Shown: positions 9,133 through 17,965 of the stretch, one piece after another
How positions within the stretch are numbered: the first letter of the stretch is position 1
Layout: each line of letters opens with the position of its first letter
The notes under the pieces: generated by a model
The model's database searches: none
Told to the model about the DNA's origin: nothing
Seen by the model: only the letters and a program-made list of their open reading frames with translations
NCBI RefSeq assembly: GCF_003429005.1
Contig: NZ_QVQV01000006.1
Location: forward strand, 124,001 to 188,000
Direction: 5' to 3'
DNA length: 64,000 bases
From: Paraburkholderia sp. DHOC27
GTDB taxonomy: Bacteria > Pseudomonadota > Gammaproteobacteria > Burkholderiales > Burkholderiaceae
Position numbers and translations under genes: made by a program

Positions 9133-9555
9133 TCAGGCGGCGACGATGTCGAACGAGTGGGTCAGTTCAGCCGTCTTGGCCAGCATGATCGACGCCGAGC
9201 AGTACTTGTCGTGCGACAGATTGATGGCCCGCTCCACGGTAGCCGGGTTCAGATTCTTGCCGGTCACGGTGAAGTGGAAGTGGATCTTCGTGAACACCTT
9301 CGGATCTTCGCTCGCCCGCTCCGCCTTGAGCGCAACCGTACACCCCACGATTTCCTGACGGCTCTTCTTCAGGATCATCACCACGTCGTACGCCGTGCAT
9401 CCGCCGGTGCCGAGGAGAACCATTTCCATCGGTCGCGGAGCGAGATTGCGGCCGCCGCCTTCGGGCGCGCCATCCATGTTGACGAGGTGACCGCTGCCTG
9501 TCTCGGCGGCGAACGCCATGCCGTCTTGCCCCATCCAGCTTACTTTGCATTCCAT
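9133..9555 (-). CDS. OsmC family protein (YhfA-like)
   Basis: A 140-residue OsmC/Ohr-fold protein, a family of thiol-dependent peroxide reductases. The motif GTGGCTAYDVVMILKK (about 50-65) holds the first conserved cysteine and DKYCSAS (about 116-122) the second. Size and sequence fit the YhfA branch rather than Ohr, and the substrate of that branch is not settled. Single gene, convergent with rnpB. Confidence 0.87.
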   Translation of the reverse strand: MECKVSWMGQDGMAFAAETGSGHLVNMDGAPEGGGRNLAPRPMEMVLLGTGGCTAYDVVMILKKSRQEIVGCTVALKAERASEDPKVFTKIHFHFTVTGKNLNPATVERAINLSHDKYCSASIMLAKTAELTHSFDIVAA

Positions 9556-9849
9556 ACCGGTACCTGCTTGCTTGTATGCGAGGCAGTCATTGTAGCCCGC
9601 TGTTTACACGTTCGCCCGAGGGTACTTCAGCGTGAAGATATGCTGGATCGGCGCTTGCATGTTGCGTTGCGGCATGTTTGCGGCGGTTCGGGAATGCCCT
9701 GAAGGCGTTAGGGGTTTTACTCTAGTCTGGACGGTGAAATCGAGCGTTTGAGCGGGCCTATCTCGTTGATTAAAAACGAATTGATGGCCTGGTTTGATGC
9801 ATTTCGTGATTTTTGCATTATGAAATCGCGTTTCGCAATATAAATAATC

Positions 9850-9878
9850 TTGCGTCGCACAAGGTCGCCTCATATAAT
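9850..9878 (+). promoter_or_regulatory. Sigma70-type promoter of the orphan small RNA
   Basis: -35 TTGCGT (9850-9855), 17-bp spacer, perfect -10 TATAAT (9873-9878). The predicted start is A9886. No protein-coding start follows; the transcript ends at the terminator near 9976. Confidence 0.7.
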
Positions 9879-9885
9879 CACTTCC

Positions 9886-9976
9886 ATTGGTTGTCGCAGT
9901 TCGGCAACCTCCGCATGTCTCCTCCACCCTCCTCCTTTGGTGGATTAAGCCCGAACCGCTCGTTCGGGCTTTTTTT
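9886..9976 (+). ncRNA. Probable trans-acting small RNA with anti-Shine-Dalgarno loop
   Basis: A roughly 90-nt predicted transcript with its own promoter and three hairpins. Hairpin 1: GGTTGTCG / CGGCAACC (9889-9909), loop CAGTT. Hairpin 2: CCACC / GGTGG (9924-9943) with loop CTCCTCCTTT, which contains CCTCCTTT, the anti-Shine-Dalgarno sequence of 16S rRNA. Hairpin 3 is the terminator. This layout suggests base-pairing with ribosome binding sites of target mRNAs. Size and C-rich loops recall the Burkholderia sRNA ncS27 as I remember it; identity is not confirmed. Confidence 0.7.
9947..9976 (+). terminator. Intrinsic terminator of the small RNA
   Basis: Stem AAGCCCGAAC (9947-9956) with GTTCGGGCTT (9962-9971), 5-nt loop CGCTC, then a T-run to 9976. 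No ORF ends just upstream on this strand. Confidence 0.9.
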
Positions 9977-10051
9977 CGTCCAACGTATGCTGTCCGCGTG
10001 CCCGGCTTTTCCTGCCTTGCCGCGCGCTGCCATGGTCAATCCCCGCAAGTT

Positions 10052-10081
10052 TTGACGCGGTCGTGGAATTTCCTTTATAAT
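10052..10081 (+). promoter_or_regulatory. Promoter of rplM-rpsI
   Basis: TTGACG (10052-10057), 18-bp spacer, TATAAT (10076-10081): a near-consensus sigma70 promoter fitting a highly expressed ribosomal operon. It leaves a leader of about 115 nt before rplM, where L13 autoregulation could act; I did not resolve a specific leader structure. Confidence 0.75.
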
Positions 10082-10201
10082 TCAGAGCTTTTCCGCATTC
10101 GTGCCCGCGGAAGAAGAACAGGGAGAGCCTGCACGCGCCTCGATGCGCACACTACAAGCAGGAAAAAAACATAGGGCGCAGCAATTATTTTTGGATCGAT
10201 C

Positions 10202-10630
10202 ATGAAGACGTTTTCCGCAAAAGCCCATGAGGTTACGCGTGAATGGTACGTGATTGACGCGACGGATAAGGTTCTCGGGCGTGTCGCCAGCGAAGTGGCA
10301 CACCGTCTTCGCGGCAAGCACAAGCCTGAATTCACTCCGCACGTCGACACCGGTGATTTCATCATCGTTATCAACGCTGGCAAGCTGAAGGTCACGGGCA
10401 ACAAGACCACAGACAAGAAGTACTACCGTCACTCGGGTTACCCGGGCGGTATTTATGAAACGACGTTCGGCAAGATGCAGGAACGCTTCCCGGGCCGTGC
10501 GCTCGAGAAAGCGGTCAAGGGCATGCTGCCGAAGGGCCCGCTCGGCTACGCGATGATCAAGAAGCTGAAGGTCTACGCTGAAGCAACGCATCCGCATTCG
10601 GCACAACAGCCGAAAGCGCTCGAGATCTAA
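10202..10630 (+). CDS. rplM: 50S ribosomal protein L13
   Basis: Full-length 142-residue L13, an early-assembly protein of the large subunit that binds 23S rRNA. Family segments include MKTFSAKAHEVTREWYVIDA, RGKHKPEFTPHVDTGD, YYRHSGYPGG and ALEKAVKGMLPKGPLG. It is followed after 11 bp by rpsI, the universal rplM-rpsI pair. Confidence 0.98.
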   Translation: MKTFSAKAHEVTREWYVIDATDKVLGRVASEVAHRLRGKHKPEFTPHVDTGDFIIVINAGKLKVTGNKTTDKKYYRHSGYPGGIYETTFGKMQERFPGRALEKAVKGMLPKGPLGYAMIKKLKVYAEATHPHSAQQPKALEI

Positions 10631-10641
10631 GGGGAGCCCAC

Positions 10642-11034
10642 ATGATCGGTAACTGGAATTACGGCACGGGCCGCCGCAAGAGCGCCGTTGCACGTGTGTT
10701 CATCAAGGCAGGCAAGGGCGATATCGTTGTGAACGGCAAGCCCATCGCCGATTACTTCTCGCGCGAAACGTCGCTGATGATCGTGCGTCAGCCGCTGGAA
10801 CTCACGAACCACGGCGTCACGTTCGACATCAAGGTCAACGTGTCGGGTGGCGGTGAAACGGGTCAAGCCGGTGCGGTTCGCCACGGCATCACCCGCGCGC
10901 TGATGGACTACGACGCAACGCTGAAGCCGGAACTGTCGAAGGCTGGCTTCGTTACGCGTGATGCACGTGAAGTGGAACGTAAGAAGGTCGGTTTCCACAA
11001 GGCACGTCGCAGGAAGCAATTCTCGAAGCGTTAA
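10642..11034 (+). CDS. rpsI: 30S ribosomal protein S9
   Basis: Full-length 130-residue S9 with the start GTGRRKSAVARVF and the basic C-terminal tail KKVGFHKARRRKQFSKR, which reaches the P-site tRNA anticodon in the ribosome. A strong GGGGAG ribosome binding site lies in the 11-bp spacer after rplM. Confidence 0.98.
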   Translation: MIGNWNYGTGRRKSAVARVFIKAGKGDIVVNGKPIADYFSRETSLMIVRQPLELTNHGVTFDIKVNVSGGGETGQAGAVRHGITRALMDYDATLKPELSKAGFVTRDAREVERKKVGFHKARRRKQFSKR

Positions 11035-11071
11035 TCGCTTCGGTGCGCCGGCCTTCGGGCTGGTTCACTGC

Positions 11072-11105
11072 AAAAGCCGCCAACGCGTGCGTTGGCGGCT
11101 TTTTT
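11072..11105 (+). terminator. Intrinsic terminator after rpsI
   Basis: AAAAGCCGCCAACG / CGTTGGCGGCTTTTTT hairpin with a terminal T-run, ending the rplM-rpsI transcript. Confidence 0.92.
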
Positions 11106-11300
11106 CGTATTGGGGCTTGCTATTGGAACCCGACATTCGGGAACCAGTGGTGGGTCATGGTGTTCGAACGCTCGAAGGTTCACAGTGCGCCAAGTCCGGC
11201 CGCCAGATGGACCGAAGAGAACCCATTGATTTTGTGGGCTTCGGCACGATATTGAGATCAGCCCTACAATAGCGGTTAGAAGCTTTTTTGGAGAGTTCGA

Positions 11301-11666
11301 ATGAACGCAGTCACCGATACCCCTGTGACCGAGATGCCTAGCCCCTTCGTTTTCACCGACGCAGCGGCTGACAAGGTCAAGCAGCTGATCGACGAAGAAG
11401 GCAACCCGGAGCTGAAACTGCGCGTATTCGTGCAGGGTGGCGGCTGCTCGGGCTTTCAGTATGGTTTTACCTTCGACGAAGCGATCAACGAAGACGACAC
11501 CGTGATGAACAAGAGCGGCGTGCAGTTGCTGATCGATTCGATGAGCTACCAGTACCTGGTCGGCGCTGAGATCGACTACAAGGACGACATCAACGGTGCC
11601 CAGTTCGTGATCAAGAATCCGAACGCCACGACCACCTGTGGTTGCGGCTCGTCGTTCTCGGTTTGA
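11301..11666 (+). CDS. erpA: Iron-sulfur cluster insertion protein ErpA
   Basis: A 121-residue A-type carrier that delivers Fe-S clusters to target enzymes, including those of isoprenoid synthesis. The three cluster cysteines are present: C49 in GGGCSGFQYG and C113/C115 in TCGCGSSF. A GGAGAG ribosome binding site precedes the ATG, and a TACAAT -10-like element is at 11265-11270. It is an isolated gene after the rpsI terminator. The 11106-11300 spacer shows no convincing coding sequence. Confidence 0.94.
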   Translation: MNAVTDTPVTEMPSPFVFTDAAADKVKQLIDEEGNPELKLRVFVQGGGCSGFQYGFTFDEAINEDDTVMNKSGVQLLIDSMSYQYLVGAEIDYKDDINGAQFVIKNPNATTTCGCGSSFSV

Positions 11667-11690
11667 TCGACTGAGCATTGCGTATTGCAT

Positions 11691-11718
11691 AAAAAACGGG
11701 GCTTCGGCCCCGTTTTTT
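11691..11718. terminator. Bidirectional terminator, erpA / anmK
   Basis: AAAAAACGGGGC-TTCG-GCCCCGTTTTTT: a 12-bp perfect stem capped by a UUCG tetraloop, with A- and T-runs on opposite sides, so it can serve both convergent genes. Confidence 0.93.
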
Positions 11719-11806
11719 ATTGGCTGTGAGGTTTGCTGGTCTCAAGTGGCGGCTCGCGAACAGCAGCATAAATCGAATCGCCACCGCTCGCGGTCTGCAC
11801 GGGCAC

Positions 11807-12940
11807 TCACCGCGGATAAATCGCCCCCAGCACCCGTTCCCCTGCCGCCCCGGTCACCGAGGCCAGATTGCCGGGCTCCCGCGCCACACAGCGCATCGCA
11901 AGCCACGCGAAAGCCAGCGGCTCGACCTGGTTGGGCGGCACGCCGAGCGCGTCGGTGGTCAGGACGGGCACACCGTTGACGCCGGTATCTTCCAGTGCCG
12001 TCTGAATGGCCTTCATCAGCTCGGGATTGCGCGCCCCGCCGCCGCACACATAGACCGCCCGGGCGTCCGAAGCGTGACGCTCGATCTCACGCGCGACCGT
12101 AATTGCCGTAAGCGCCACGAGCGTGGCCTGGACGTCTTCCGGCGCCACGGCGGCATACGGCTGTAGTTTGGCGTCGAGCCACGCGGGATTGAACAGATCG
12201 CGGCCCGTGCTCTTGGGCGGCTGCTGCGAGAAGAACGGCTCATCGAGCAACGCATGCAGCAACGGCCGGTTCACCTGGCCGCTCGCCGCAAAATTGCCGT
12301 TTTCGTCGAACGGCTTGCCCAAATGGCGTTGGGCCCATTCGTCGAGCAATGCATTGGCAGGACCGCAGTCGAAACCGCGCACACTGCCCGCCGCATTGAG
12401 AATAGTGATGTTGCTGATGCCGCCCAAATTGCAGACCACGCGCGTCTCACCCTTGGCGCCAAACACGGTCGCATGGAAAGCGGGCACGAGCGGCGCGCCC
12501 TGGCCACCGGCTGCTACGTCGCGGCTACGAAAATCCGCGATCACGTCCATGTGCGTCATCTCCGCCAGCAGCGCGGGATTGTTGATCTGGCGCGTATAGC
12601 CCTTCTCGGGACGATGCCGCACCGTCTGCCCGTGGACGCCAACCGCGCGCACGTCCGCCGCCGACAGATTGCCGGCCCGCAGCAGCTCGTGACAGCACAC
12701 GGTATAGCGGGTGGCGAGCGCATTGGCGGCCAGCGCCTCGCGTTCGATTTCGTTGTCGCCGGGCTGTTGCAGACTGAAGAGGGCGTCCCGCAGCCCCTCC
12801 GCGAAGCCGACAAACGCCTCGGCCAGCACGACCGGGGGCTTGCCTTTGGCGAACTGGACGGCCACGCCGTCCACGCCATCCATGCTGGTACCCGACATCA
12901 AACCGAAGTAGATGCCGTCCGCAGTGGTTTGTTGCGCCAC
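11807..12940 (-). CDS. anmK: Anhydro-N-acetylmuramic acid kinase
   Basis: A 377-residue cytoplasmic kinase that hydrolyses and phosphorylates 1,6-anhydro-MurNAc to MurNAc-6-P during peptidoglycan recycling. It shows the ATP-loop GLMSGTSMDGVD (13-24), GVHGQTVRHRP, VCNLGGISNIT and the sugar-kinase motif VCGGGARNP. Length is typical (about 370). It is divergent from tyrS with a 235-bp spacer. Confidence 0.95.
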   Translation of the reverse strand: MAQQTTADGIYFGLMSGTSMDGVDGVAVQFAKGKPPVVLAEAFVGFAEGLRDALFSLQQPGDNEIEREALAANALATRYTVCCHELLRAGNLSAADVRAVGVHGQTVRHRPEKGYTRQINNPALLAEMTHMDVIADFRSRDVAAGGQGAPLVPAFHATVFGAKGETRVVCNLGGISNITILNAAGSVRGFDCGPANALLDEWAQRHLGKPFDENGNFAASGQVNRPLLHALLDEPFFSQQPPKSTGRDLFNPAWLDAKLQPYAAVAPEDVQATLVALTAITVAREIERHASDARAVYVCGGGARNPELMKAIQTALEDTGVNGVPVLTTDALGVPPNQVEPLAFAWLAMRCVAREPGNLASVTGAAGERVLGAIYPR

Positions 12941-13175
12941 GTTGCTGCTCCTGTGAATCGTTGGTGGTGAAGCGTGTTAGCAGATTAGCAGCGCTGGCGC
13001 CGGGCAGATAGTGCCCGCACGTGGCAATGCACAAGGCGCGCGCCCCGGCACAACCGCCACGCGCCGCACGGCCGTACTACCCGCACGTAAAACGGCCACG
13101 CCGCCGCCACGTCAAACGGACGCGCCAACGCCCATCTATGGGACAATCTCCCTTTTCGCGACATCACGTTCCAGC

Positions 13176-14423
13176 ATGAGCACCGAGTCCACCTCCAAGC
13201 CCACTCCCGCCTTCCCGATCACCGACGAAGTCCGTCACGCGCTCGCCGTTACCAAACGCGGTGTCGACGAACTGCTGATCGAGGAAGAATTCGCACAGAA
13301 ACTCGCGAAGAGCGCGGCCACCGGCACGCCGCTGCGCATCAAGCTCGGTCTCGATCCGACTGCGCCTGATATCCACATCGGCCACACCGTGGTGCTGAAC
13401 AAGATGCGTCAGTTGCAGGACCTCGGCCACACGGTGATTTTCCTGATTGGCGATTTCACCTCGCTGATCGGCGACCCCTCCGGTCGCAACGCCACGCGAC
13501 CGCCCTTGACGCGCGAGCAGATCGAATCGAACGCCAAGACCTATTTCGATCAGGCCGCGCTGGTGCTGGATCGCGAGAAGACCGAAATTCGCTACAACAG
13601 CGAATGGTCGATGCCGCTCGGCGCCGACGGCATGATCAAGCTCGCGTCGCGCTACACCGTGGCCCGCATTCTCGAACGCGAAGATTTCACCAAGCGGTAT
13701 CAGGGCGGCTTGCCGATCTCGATTCACGAGTTCCTCTACCCGCTGATGCAGGGCTACGACTCGGTCGCGCTCAACGCCGATCTTGAACTCGGCGGCACAG
13801 ACCAGAAATTCAATCTGCTGGTAGGCCGCGAATTGCAGAAGCAGTACGGCCAGGAACAGCAGTGCATCTTGACGATGCCGCTGCTCGAAGGGCTCGACGG
13901 CGTCGAAAAGATGTCGAAGTCGAAGAACAACTACATCGGCATCAGCGAAAAGCCGACGGATATGTTCGGCAAGCTGATGAGCATTTCCGATGATCTGATG
14001 TGGCGTTACTTCGAATTGCTGTCGTTCCGCCCGATGGACGAAATCGCCGGCTTCAGGAAGGAAATCGAAGGCGGCCGCAATCCGCGCGATTTCAAGGTGA
14101 TGCTGGGTCAGGAGATCGTGGCGCGCTTCCATTCGCCGGCGGACGCCGAGCGCGCGCTGGAGGACTTCAATCATCGCGCAAAGGGCGGCGTGCCTGACGA
14201 TATCCCGGCGGTTTCGCTGGCGGGCGCACCGCTCGCTATCGGCCAGTTGCTCAAGCAGGCCAACCTCGCCCCGTCGACGAGCGAGGCGTTGCGCAATATC
14301 GAGCAGGGTGGCGTGAAAATCGACGGCACGACAGTGTCGGACAAGGGCCTGAAGGTCGCAGCGGGCGAGTATGTCGTGCAGGTCGGCAAGCGCCGTTTTG
14401 CGCGCGTGACGCTGACGGCGTGA
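13176..14423 (+). CDS. tyrS: Tyrosyl-tRNA synthetase
   Basis: A 415-residue class I synthetase charging tRNA-Tyr. HIGH is perfect at 67-70 (DIHIGH), KMSKS at 245-249, and a C-terminal S4 RNA-binding domain occupies about 345-415 (LRNIEQGGVKIDG, KGLKVAAGEYVVQVGKRRF). Start ATG 13176 (MSTEST) was chosen over the in-frame extension because the upstream residues are Arg/Pro-rich and unlike the family. Confidence 0.96.
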   Translation: MSTESTSKPTPAFPITDEVRHALAVTKRGVDELLIEEEFAQKLAKSAATGTPLRIKLGLDPTAPDIHIGHTVVLNKMRQLQDLGHTVIFLIGDFTSLIGDPSGRNATRPPLTREQIESNAKTYFDQAALVLDREKTEIRYNSEWSMPLGADGMIKLASRYTVARILEREDFTKRYQGGLPISIHEFLYPLMQGYDSVALNADLELGGTDQKFNLLVGRELQKQYGQEQQCILTMPLLEGLDGVEKMSKSKNNYIGISEKPTDMFGKLMSISDDLMWRYFELLSFRPMDEIAGFRKEIEGGRNPRDFKVMLGQEIVARFHSPADAERALEDFNHRAKGGVPDDIPAVSLAGAPLAIGQLLKQANLAPSTSEALRNIEQGGVKIDGTTVSDKGLKVAAGEYVVQVGKRRFARVTLTA

Positions 14424-14562
14424 TGACGCCGTACACGCGGCGGGTTGTCGAAGGTAGCCTGCATGAAGCTGAGTCGTGTCATGCGTTGACTATGCGCGAC
14501 CACCCGGCGGCGGTTGCATCACGCTTGCATGCGGGTCGGGTCGCAAAGCCGGAGTGCCGCGC

Positions 14563-15021
14563 ATGATCGCGCTGATCCAGCGCGTGAGGCGCGCGGAGGC
14601 GCGGGTGGGCGAGCGTGTCACCGGCGCCATCGAAGCGGGCCTGCTTGCGCTGGTGTGCGCCGAACGCGGCGATACCGATGCGGCCGCCGACCGCCTGCTC
14701 GCAAGGGTGCTTGGCTACCGCGTATTCAGCGACGCCGCCGGCAAGATGAATCTGTCCGTACAAAATCTCGACGGCGCCGGGCGCGCGGGCGGTTTGCTGC
14801 TGGTCTCGCAGTTCACCTTGGCCGCCGATACCAACAGTGGCCTGCGCCCGAGCTTCACTCCGGCCGCACCGCCCGACGAGGGCAAGCGGCTGTTCGATTA
14901 CTTCGTAGCGGCCGCGCGCGCGAAGCATCCCATTGTCGAAACCGGCGAGTTCGGCGCGGATATGCAGGTCTCGCTAGTCAACGACGGGCCAGTCACGTTC
15001 TGGCTTCAGACGCACGCGTGA
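14563..15021 (+). CDS. dtd: D-aminoacyl-tRNA deacylase
   Basis: A 152-residue enzyme removing D-amino acids (and misattached glycine) from tRNA. The catalytic motifs SQFTLAAD and NDGPVTFWL (the Gly-Pro pair that rejects L-amino acids) are intact. Start ATG gives MIALIQRV, the family N-terminus. It lies downstream of tyrS, a sensible partner because D-Tyr is a classic substrate. Confidence 0.95.
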   Translation: MIALIQRVRRAEARVGERVTGAIEAGLLALVCAERGDTDAAADRLLARVLGYRVFSDAAGKMNLSVQNLDGAGRAGGLLLVSQFTLAADTNSGLRPSFTPAAPPDEGKRLFDYFVAAARAKHPIVETGEFGADMQVSLVNDGPVTFWLQTHA

Positions 15022-15080
15022 TGTCCCAACCACTTTTGCGAGGATAGCGGCCGCGCCAGGCGGCCGCGACGCCACCACTT

Positions 15081-15752
15081 ATGCCCACGCAGATTCTCTT
15101 CATCCGGCACGGCGAGACCGACTGGAACCGTATCAAACGCATCCAGGGTCACATTGACATTCCGCTTGCGAAGACGGGCCTCGAGCAGGCGCAGCGTCTG
15201 GCACAGCGTTTCGCTGACGAAGCCAAACGCGGCGCACGTCTCGACGCGATCTACTCGAGCGATCTGCAACGCGCGCAGCAAACCGCGCAACCCATTGCCA
15301 GCGCACTCGGCTTGACGATGCAACTGCGCGAGGGTCTGCGCGAGCGCTCGTACGGCGCGTTCCAAGGGTATGACCGGGACCAGATCGCCGAACGCTATCC
15401 GGATGAATTCGAGCACTGGCAAACCCGCGACGGCGGTTTCGCGCCGCCGGATGGCGAATCGATGCGGGCGTTCTATCACCGCGTAATGGACACGATTACG
15501 CCCATCGTTGCCGCGCATCCCGGCGGGCGGGTGGCGTGCGTGGCACACGGCGGCGTGCTCGACTGTGTCTACCGGTTTGCACGTGATCTGACGCTGGAGG
15601 TGCCGCGCGATTACGCGCTGCTCAACACGAGCGTCAACGTGGTGGACTTCGAGGGTGGCAAGGGGAAAGTGGTGTCGTGGGCCGACGTTTCACACCTGGA
15701 CGCGCCTAGCGACGACGACACGCTGCGACGCATGCCGGAACCGGGACGCTAG
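15081..15752 (+). CDS. Histidine phosphatase family protein (GpmB-like)
   Basis: A 223-residue member of the phosphoglycerate-mutase-like superfamily. The phospho-histidine motif RHGETDWN is at 9-16 (H10), the acid residue in RERSYG, and the second histidine in VAHGGVLD. Such proteins are often annotated gpmB, but many are phosphatases rather than mutases, so the substrate is undefined. Its TAG stop shares the palindromic CTAG with the stop of the convergent neighbour. Confidence 0.88.
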   Translation: MPTQILFIRHGETDWNRIKRIQGHIDIPLAKTGLEQAQRLAQRFADEAKRGARLDAIYSSDLQRAQQTAQPIASALGLTMQLREGLRERSYGAFQGYDRDQIAERYPDEFEHWQTRDGGFAPPDGESMRAFYHRVMDTITPIVAAHPGGRVACVAHGGVLDCVYRFARDLTLEVPRDYALLNTSVNVVDFEGGKGKVVSWADVSHLDAPSDDDTLRRMPEPGR

Positions 15753-16711
15753 CGGTTTGCCTGACCGGCCGGCGCAGCCGCTGTGGCCACGCGTCGCCGC
15801 GCCCGCTTTGACACGCCATTGATCAGTGCCCAGCGGATCACCGGCGCAACCATCCTCACGCCAGGGCCGACGATGGCCCGGCGCACACTCGCAAGCGTGT
15901 CGAAGCCGAGCATCTCTTGCGCCCAGGGCGGTAGCAGATCGATTCCCGCGTTGAGCATCAACGCCCCCGCAGGCCGCATCATCCGGTTTGGCGGCTGAGC
16001 TTCCATCAGCACCCGCACGACTTCCCGCGTCCTGCTGCTGTTTTCCAGCTCGGGACGCATGCGCCGCAAGTAGGCGTCGATCTCGGCGCGCGAGTGCGGG
16101 ACGTCCACCGCCCCCAGCATCTCGGCGATCCGCGCCGTCTCCGCAAAGTACTTATCCTGTTCGGCAACCGGCAACGACGCGTTGACGTAGTGCAGATGCG
16201 CGGCCATGAAGCTCGACACTTCGGCAACATGAACCCAGGTCAGCGACGCAGGATCGCTTGCGCGATACGCGCGGCCATCGGGTGCGGTGCCCGTCACGCC
16301 CAGGTGAATTGTCTTGACGCGTTCGATCAGCGCGAGCGCGTCACGTCGATTGCCGTAAGTGGTACCCGCGATGAAAGTAGCGGTGCGACGCAGCCGCCCG
16401 AGAATGTCCGTGCGAAACGACGAATGATCCCAGACGCCCGCGAGTGCGAGGGGATGCAAGGCCTGCAGCAGCAGCGCGCTGATGCCGCCCGCCATCATGG
16501 AAGTGAAATCAGCGTGGACTTTCCAGCAAACCGAATCGGGGCCGAAAAGACCAGGATCGCCGGGCGGCGAGGAGTAGTCGAGCATTGGCCCGCTGCCGCT
16601 GGTCAGATGCGTGACACCGTTTGCCAGCTTCGAACGGACGCGGTTAATCAGCCGTTGCGCAAGACCTTCTGGCCTGGCGTGCTGATTGTGCTGACTGGTT
16701 TGATCGGACAT
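15749..16711 (-). CDS. Oxygenase MpaB family protein (DUF2236)
   Basis: A 320-residue protein with the MpaB/DUF2236 pattern: WKVHADFTSMMAGGISALLLQALHPLALAGVWDHS near 63-97, with the conserved histidines, and WVHVAEVSSFMAAHLHYV near 158-176. The family includes heme-dependent latex-clearing proteins and fungal MpaB. The reaction here is unknown. It starts 35 bp before the end of ruvB on the same strand and may be read through from it. Confidence 0.82.
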   Translation of the reverse strand: MSDQTSQHNQHARPEGLAQRLINRVRSKLANGVTHLTSGSGPMLDYSSPPGDPGLFGPDSVCWKVHADFTSMMAGGISALLLQALHPLALAGVWDHSSFRTDILGRLRRTATFIAGTTYGNRRDALALIERVKTIHLGVTGTAPDGRAYRASDPASLTWVHVAEVSSFMAAHLHYVNASLPVAEQDKYFAETARIAEMLGAVDVPHSRAEIDAYLRRMRPELENSSRTREVVRVLMEAQPPNRMMRPAGALMLNAGIDLLPPWAQEMLGFDTLASVRRAIVGPGVRMVAPVIRWALINGVSKRARRRVATAAAPAGQANR

Positions 16712-16745
16712 CGCAGATGCGTTCCTCAGGCGACGTTCGATCGGC

Positions 16746-17810
16746 TCACTGTGCTTCCGAGTCCCACAGATTGCGCACGGGATTCGACGAATCCGGCGCG
16801 GCGAGGCCGAAGTGGCGATAGGTGAGCAGGGTGGCGACGCGGCCGCGCGGTGTGCGTTGCAGGAAGCCTTGCTGGATCAGATACGGCTCCAGCACATCTT
16901 CGATGGTGTCGCGCTCTTCGCCGATGGCCGCCGCAAGGTTGTCCACGCCGACCGGGCCGCCGTCGAACTTGTGCAGGATGGCCTCGAGCAGCTTGCGGTC
17001 CATCAGATCAAAGCCGACCGGGTCGACGTCGAGCATCTTGAGCGCGGCGTCGGCCACCTGCGCGGTGATATTGCCGTCCGCCTTCACCTCGGCGTAGTCA
17101 CGCACGCGCCGCAGCAGCCGGTTGGCGATACGTGGCGTACCGCGTGCACGCCGCGCAATCTCAAACGCGCCATCCGGATGGATTTGCGCATTGAGCAGCG
17201 CCGCCGACCGCGTGACGATGCGCGCCAGTTCCTCGGCGTTGTAGAACTCGAGCCGCGCGACGATGCCGAAACGGTCGCGCAGCGGATTGGTCAGCATGCC
17301 GGCGCGAGTGGTGGCGCCGACCAGCGTGAACGGCTGCAGGTCGAGTTTGACGCTGCGTGCCGCCGGCCCTTCGCCGATCATGATGTCGATCTGATAATCC
17401 TCGAGCGCGGGGTACAAAATTTCTTCGACAACCGGCGAGAGCCGGTGGATTTCGTCGATGAACAGCACGTCGTTCTTTTCGAGGTTGGTCAGCAGCGCGG
17501 CGAGGTCGCCGGCGCGTTCGAGCACGGGCCCGGACGTTTGCCGCAGATTGACGCCCATTTCGCGCGCGATGATGTGCGCCAGCGTGGTCTTGCCCAAACC
17601 CGGCGGCCCGAACAGCAGCACGTGATCGAGCGACTCCGAACGGCGCCGCGCGGCCTCGATGAAGATTTCGAGCTGGCCACGCACCTTCTCCTGCCCGACA
17701 TACTCGTCGAGCTGACGCGGGCGCAACGCGCGCTCGAACGCTTCTTCGTTCGGCGAGACGGGCGTGGCCGCGATGATGCGCTCAGCGGCGAGTTTGTCGG
17801 TTTCGATCAT
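16746..17810 (-). CDS. ruvB: Holliday junction helicase ATPase RuvB
   Basis: A 354-residue AAA+ motor that drives branch migration with RuvA. Walker A GPPGLGKTT (68-76), Walker B LFIDEIHRL, sensor GATTRAGML and the arginine finger region LRDRFG are all intact, with a winged-helix C-terminus. It lies downstream of ruvA with a 155-bp gap that holds a small CTGGCC/GGCCAG hairpin (17846-17861). Confidence 0.98.
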   Translation of the reverse strand: MIETDKLAAERIIAATPVSPNEEAFERALRPRQLDEYVGQEKVRGQLEIFIEAARRRSESLDHVLLFGPPGLGKTTLAHIIAREMGVNLRQTSGPVLERAGDLAALLTNLEKNDVLFIDEIHRLSPVVEEILYPALEDYQIDIMIGEGPAARSVKLDLQPFTLVGATTRAGMLTNPLRDRFGIVARLEFYNAEELARIVTRSAALLNAQIHPDGAFEIARRARGTPRIANRLLRRVRDYAEVKADGNITAQVADAALKMLDVDPVGFDLMDRKLLEAILHKFDGGPVGVDNLAAAIGEERDTIEDVLEPYLIQQGFLQRTPRGRVATLLTYRHFGLAAPDSSNPVRNLWDSEAQ

Positions 17811-17965
17811 GCGGACATTGTACCGCGCAGCGCCCGCAACTGAAGCTGGCCGAATGGCCAGGGTGCGCGACGCGGCGCGATGTGGGAAGCTTCACTTCAA
17901 CGCATGGCCGCGCGTGCTTTGACGCAGGCGAAGCACGGCACTCAGCATCAAGCGTGGGCGCACCG

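Noticed and set aside
11043..11255. Small open frame between rpsI and erpA
   Set aside because: It overlaps the rpsI terminator, has no clear ribosome binding site and no recognisable sequence.
12941..13175. Possible missing M23 peptidase gene between anmK and tyrS
   Set aside because: I vaguely recall such a gene in relatives, but the 235-bp gap shows no recognisable remnant and the memory is not firm.
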